Assembly: GCF_018687715.1 (NCBI RefSeq)
Contig: NC_056754.1
Span: 21,509,001-21,573,000, forward strand
Length of the DNA: 64,000 bases
Source of the DNA: Carya illinoinensis
Lineage: Eukaryota; Streptophyta; Magnoliopsida; Fagales; Juglandaceae
Direction of reading: 5' to 3'
Part shown: one piece after another, positions 59,355 through 64,000 of the stretch
How positions within the stretch are numbered: the first letter of the stretch is position 1
Layout of the letters: each line of letters starts with the position of its first letter
Made by a program: the position numbers and the translations under genes
The notes under the pieces: model-generated
Database searches by the model: none
What the model saw: the letters and a program-made list of their open reading frames with translations, nothing else
What the model was told of the DNA's origin: nothing

Positions 59355-62300
59355 ATGGCCGAAACCCTAAGCCCGAACCAGAAGCAGAGGCCCCTCTCCT
59401 CGGCGGTCCCGCGGATCCAATCTCCGACCAGCCCATTCTTCCTCGGCTCCAACGACGATCAGCTCGAGCGCGCCCAGGCCCGCGCTGCTCGTGCCGCCAA
59501 GGTCCGCCGCAAGTCCATTGCACCCCCCCGACTTTGCGACGTCGATCCTGAATCCGAACCTTGCCTCGGCAAACAGCAGATCCTCGATCTCTTCCGCAAT
59601 TGCATCAAACTCGCCAGCGAAAATGTCCGTATAATCATTCTCTCTCTCTAAAACTATATAGGTGTTTAAATTTGACTTATAAGTTTCGTTTTAGGATAAA
59701 GTAACCACTGAAAGAAGAAAACTAAACTTCAGAATTTTTCTGGAAGTTAATCAGATAGTATTTAATCATGATTCGAGGAATGTGACTTTCGCTGAGTTTT
59801 TCTTTCTTAAATGATTTTGTGTTTCCTTTCTTAATTTCTTGGCGATTTTGAATTTCTGTTCGGGGCGTGCAGAAAATCAATCAAAAGAACACGTGGGAGC
59901 TAAATTTGATAGACCATTTAACAGAGATTATAAAGGTCGAGGAAGAAGACGATGCGGAGACGAATTTCCAAAAGGTACGCTATTGTACTTTATATGTTGA
60001 TTATACGACTGACAATTCCAGCTTCTCTAATCGCCAATTTCTGCGTCAAATAGTTCTCAAGAGAATATTATTTGGGTGTAATTTGTAAAGATAGATATTG
60101 GAATAAAAATTGCTCCTCGATCCAAGTGACGGTGGAGCGCCCAAGATGTGCCTTCAAATTTTGTTGTGCGTTGTGTCCTACAAGAGAATGGGGTTGTTTT
60201 AGGTTTGTCGGAATTTTGTAGGTAGAATGATAAGTTTTCAGTCCAAATTGATTTGCAAGTGATGTTCAAATTCCGCTCACAGAATTATGCTTTGGGTCAG
60301 ATTGTTTTAAGGTGGTTATTTTTATTGAGAAGCCCCACACGGTTTAGGAATAAACTCATTCTGGGCTTTATAAGGAATTACCTTACTCCTCATATTAGGC
60401 TTTTTAAGGGGAGAAATGGATGTTTTTATACGGTATAAGAGCAGGCTAACCTATGACCGATGATGGGCTCTTGCGACCTACCTACGATAATGGTACTGGA
60501 AATACTGGCCCACAAGTGAGGGGGCGTATTGAGAAGTTCTACACGGTTTAGGAATAAACTCATTTTGGGCTTTATAAGGAATTACCTTACTCCTCATATT
60601 AGGCCTTTTAAGGGGAGAAATGAGTGTTTCTATAATTTTGGCCTGGTGGGAGTACAACTACCGTCACTCCATCATTTTTCTGGTTTGAGTGGTCAACAGA
60701 TATTACTTGTATTTGTTTTACTCCGGGAGGCTAGCGCACGATTTTTTGTTGGGGTGTAGAAATATGAGTTTTGCTACTCATCATTTCCACACTACACACC
60801 CCACATGATTTTTTAATTTTTAGTTTTTTTTCCTTACCAAATGTGCAGTAAATGGATAATGAATAGAAGAACTCAATTAATTTAGGAAAAATAAAATAAA
60901 AAGTAAATAAAAATAAATGTGGTGTGGGGAATGATGAGTAGAATTTCTTTTGTTCCAAAACTGTGGGTGGTATAACTTTCCTGACACCCTCTGGCACATG
61001 TTATATAACTAAGGTCTCGTTTGGTTATACAGATGAGATGAGATAAGATGAGATTATTTAAATAGTAATGAATAAAATATTGTTATAATATAATTTTTTA
61101 ATATTAATTTTGTATTTGGATTTGAAAAAGTTAAATTGTTTATTATATTTTGTATGGGGATTTGAAAAAGTTGTAATGATGAGTTGAGATGAAATTTTTT
61201 GTTTTTTGTAACCAATCTGGGCCTAAGCATTAATTAATTTTCATTGTGTAGGCAAGTTGTACTCTTGAAGCTGGAGTTAAGATTTACTCTTTAAGAGTGG
61301 ATTCAGTGCATTCAGAGGCTTATAAGGTCCTTGGTGGGATGAACAGAGCAGGTCAAGAAAATGAACAAGGTCGAGTTTATTACGATCAGAAGTTGCCTTT
61401 GTAATTTTCTTTTATGTTTGTGCATGTGCTTTTTTGGAAGGGAAGGAGGGTTTTTTTTTTTTTGGGGGGGGGGGGGGGGACTTTGGGTTTAGGAATTAAA
61501 AATATTAAAAATTTTAAATTCGAACATTTTAGATATGGGCATACTCGTGGGTTGCAAGAAATGTAAAGGAATATTCAAATTAGGTATATTGACCCTGATT
61601 ATGAATTATAAAAGAAATAAGAGGAATTATTGGCCTTAGATTGCAAAGTGACGTATTTTCTAAAAACGTATTGCTTTCTGATGCATGTCATGAAAAGTTA
61701 AGAATAATTACTTGATTTGGCTGGTTATATTTTGGATTGATTTGCATCGCCAAATTTTACTTTTGAAGTCACGCCCTTAAATTTCCATTAATTTTCTGTC
61801 TGTATTGTAGCGTCAGATACTACTTTGGAGGATGCCAATGCTGACAGTGGACAAGAGGGAGGTCCTTCCAAAAAAGAGATGGAGAGAAAGGTGGATGATT
61901 GTCTTATCTTGAGAATGGGTTTATTATTGAAAATATATACTAACAGATCTTATGAAATGCAGTTGTCACCTTTATCAACACTGGAATCCTCTTTTGAGGC
62001 TCTTAACGTAAAGAAGTTCGATGGTGAACACATATCTTGTGCTGTGTCTGTTACTAGCATGAGTTGCAAGGTTGTGTTTATGATGGAATTGCGTTTGTAT
62101 TTTCAGTTGCATTTGCAGTGGATCCACTTTATCATCAGACATCTGCACAATTCGATGAAGGAGGAGCCAAGGGTCTTTTAATGAATAACCTTGGGGTATA
62201 TGGTGGATGTAGAATGCTCTTTGATTCACTGGAAATACCGAGGAAGTGCATGACATGTGAAAATCAGCATGATAAATCAGAAACAATTGATCTTTCTTTT

Positions 62301-64000
62301 GCCAAAGGTGTGTTGGTTTTGGTAATATATTTCATTTCTAGGCTTACCGATTATAGGAAAATTTAGTTGCAATAACAGTCATTTCTTGTTCTTTGCAAAG
62401 ACTATATTGAACAGATGGTGCTGAACATGCGGCTGAAGAATGAAATTTCTCCAACTCTAAGAGATATAGTCAATCAATTTGATGAAAATAATAGAAGACC
62501 ATTAGATTTTTTTTCTTCTGGCCAAAACCCAGCAGAGAAAGTTGGTGCAGCTTATGAGAATGAGGTTGATTTGGATGGTGATGCAGTTGAGAACTGTGGG
62601 ACCTGGGATTTTGATCATGATGACCAAACAAGTGTGCTTGATGATCCCATTTGTGCAGATTCAACTTATGCAAGTTATCATGAGGTGTTAGCTAAAGGCT
62701 ACCCATAATTGGTTTTGGCTGTCATATATGCTTTTTTTTGTTTTTTTTCTCCTCTTTATTGTAAGGAAATAAAGGATGGTGATGTTTGATCACAACTTGT
62801 TAAATTTTTGTAGGAAAATGAACCATTTTCTTTACATGAACCTGGTAGTGATGACAGAGTTGAGAAAATTGATGGTTATCTGTTCTCAAATCTGGGGTTT
62901 ACCAAACAAAATGCTTGGGCAGGTCCTGACCACTGGAAGTATCGGAAAGCTAAAGGTAGGGTTCAGGGGACTACCTGCATGTTATATCATCAATCAGCTT
63001 ACTCATTTTGGTAGTATTTTGAATGGTATTGCTATGTGGAATACATTTTGAAGGTTCAGAGGATGATCCAGCTACAAAAAATGTGTCACCAGTGACAACA
63101 AAGCGACCAAGAAATAAGAAACAAACAGAAGTTGATATTGATTTCACAAAAGCATTGGACAAAGATTTATCAGATGTCTTTGCTCCTCCAAAAAATCCCA
63201 AGTCGTTACTGTTGCCGGCAAATAGAGCACCCTGTAATACAAAACTTCCTGAAGATTGTCATTATCAACCAGAAGATCTTGTCAAGTTATTTCTCCTTCC
63301 TAATGTAAAGGTAATAACTGCAGTTACATTGATATTATGTTTCTGTTGAAATTCCATAATTTTATTTTCTTTTGGTATTGTTTAATGCTTAACTTGGTTG
63401 CAGTGCCTGGGGGTGCGGAGAAGAAAATGCTCTGGTAAAATTCTATAACATTATTCATAAATTTCTCCTTTGATTCCTGGATTTCCCCCTATTCAGGCTA
63501 GAATAAGCACTTTATGTTCAAAATGAACTATTGTAGTGAGCATCATTAGGCCTTCTTATATTTTCAGATGAACTGAGGCAGCAATCGGATGACTATGGGC
63601 CACTGCCATCCTGGGATGATGCTAGTGTTTTTGATGGGCAATATGACAATGGAAGTGTCCATAGTGATGTAGAGGACTCCAGTGCACTTGTTTCTCAACC
63701 TCGCCAGGTTGGTTTCTTGCTTTTTCACTCCAGCATAATTTTATTTGTATGTGCATGCCAGTGGTGGACTTTTGAGGTAGGACTTCCTGTGGGTTGGAAT
63801 CATGGGTGGCTTTTACAACCCTGATTTCTGCATCCTTGTTTTTAGGTTTAAAAACTTGCTATTATTTTCAGATTGCTTTGTTAAATAGAGCAAGCATGTA
63901 CAGACAATACTTGCAATTTGTACTTATAGTTTGTTCCTTTATGTAAACAACACAGGTCAATAAAATTGAAGTAAAGTATGACAAAACTTCTAAGCAAGTT
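59355..64000 (+). CDS. CAP-H: Condensin complex subunit 2 (CAP-H), 5' part, runs off the window
   Basis: Exons in phase: 59355-59624, 59873-59974, 61252-61369, 61811-61890, 61963-62023, 62107-62307, 62401-62684, 62814-62955, 63054-63310, 63404-63434, 63568-63707, 63956-64000 (open at window end); 577 codons visible of roughly 670 usual. Landmarks of the Cnd2/Barren family: AARAAKVRRKSIAPPRLCDV near the N terminus, KNTWELNLIDHLTEIIKVEE, SCTLEAGVKIYSLRVDSVHS, SPLSTLESSFEALNVKKFD, AFAVDPLYHQTSAQFDEGGA, AWAGPDHWKYRKAKG, DIDFTKALDKDLSDVFAPP. CAP-H is the kleisin that closes the SMC2-SMC4 ring of condensin I and recruits the HEAT-repeat subunits for mitotic chromosome compaction. No stop was seen. 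Start is the first in-frame ATG (ACAATGGCC). Confidence 0.95.
60323..60634 (+). mobile_element. TRIM retrotransposon, 312 bp, perfect 5-bp target duplication
   Basis: Two direct 108-bp repeats, 60323-60430 and 60527-60634, differ at about 8 positions. Both begin TATTGAGAAG and end TATA. The base after repeat 1 starts CGGTATAAGAGCAGG, 10 of 12 like the initiator-Met primer-binding site TGGTATCAGAGC. TGAGGGGGCG just before repeat 2 is a good polypurine tract. ATTTT flanks both sides (60318-60322, 60635-60639). The interior is only 96 bp and noncoding. It lies in intron 2 of CAP-H. Confidence 0.88.
61023..61223 (-). mobile_element. Tourist-like MITE copy 9, with TAA target duplication
   Basis: Best-bordered copy: starts GGTCTCGTTTGGTTATACAG and ends TTGTAACCAATCTGGGCC (inverted). 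TAA stands on both sides (61020-61022 and 61224-61226), as expected for the PIF/Harbinger (Tourist) group. The interior has GATGAGATGAGATAAGATGA and ATTGTTTATTATATTTTGTA. In CAP-H intron 2, 389 bases after the TRIM. Confidence 0.88.
61451..61479. repeat. T13-G16 homopolymer junction
   Basis: Thirteen T followed by sixteen G in CAP-H intron 3. Exact length is doubtful because homopolymers sequence poorly. Confidence 0.9.

Noticed and set aside
59231..59523. Two antisense ORFs opposite CAP-H exon 1
   Set aside because: They mirror the GC-rich first exon of CAP-H; no family resemblance, no independent support.
1..64000. tRNA or rRNA genes
   Set aside because: I scanned for B-box-like GGTTCGAATCC and ribosomal motifs and saw none; a tRNAscan run with a hit would overturn this.

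Overview
This is plant nuclear DNA from a dicot, most likely a woody one. The genes have many short GT-AG introns, the closest protein families I recognise are plant ones, intergenic DNA is AT-rich, and old retrotransposons and small MITEs fill the spaces. The repeated roughly 200-bp MITE with ends resembling 'GTTTGGTTACACAG' and internal 'GATGAGATGAG' reminds me of walnut, oak and related (Fagales) genomes. That placement is an inference from memory and is weak.

Layout. 1-22.4 kb is gene-poor. It holds a minus-strand LINE reverse-transcriptase relic (about 1.4-2.25 kb), a broken short-chain dehydrogenase gene (5.5-6.05 kb), one end of a CACTA-type transposon (from 7195) followed by a lone exon of a ubiquitin-conjugating enzyme (8.7 kb), a long decayed LINE (10.5-16.3 kb, with its RNase H end at 20.6-21.3 kb), and a deleted Ty3/gypsy relic (18.4-19.4 kb) probably nested in it. 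22.8-44.7 kb is a tidy gene cluster, all on the + strand: a UFD1-family protein with zinc fingers (570 aa), an OSCA1/CSC1-like mechanosensitive calcium-permeable channel (769 aa, 11 coding exons plus a 5'-UTR exon), and a small DUF212 membrane protein related to acid phosphatase/vanadium haloperoxidase (177 aa). 47.5-50.6 kb is a pseudogene of a GT14 (core-2/I-branching) glycosyltransferase. 53.39-58.79 kb is a complete but dead Ty1/copia retrotransposon with both LTRs. From 59.36 kb to the window end is the 5' part of CAP-H, the condensin I kleisin (12 exons visible, 577 codons).

The intact genes are unrelated housekeeping genes; nothing suggests that they form a pathway or operon-like system. 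I found no new multi-gene system. The most interesting content is the small-element biology inside introns: a 312-bp TRIM retrotransposon with a perfect 5-bp target duplication in the CAP-H intron, a second TRIM-like LTR pair and a 311-bp hAT MITE with a perfect 8-bp target duplication in one intron of the DUF212 gene, about nine copies of a Tourist-like MITE, same-strand LINE tails in several introns, and a captured or stranded E2 exon near a CACTA end.

Exon limits were set by hand from GT/AG sites, reading phase and remembered family sequence; no alignment or transcript data were used.
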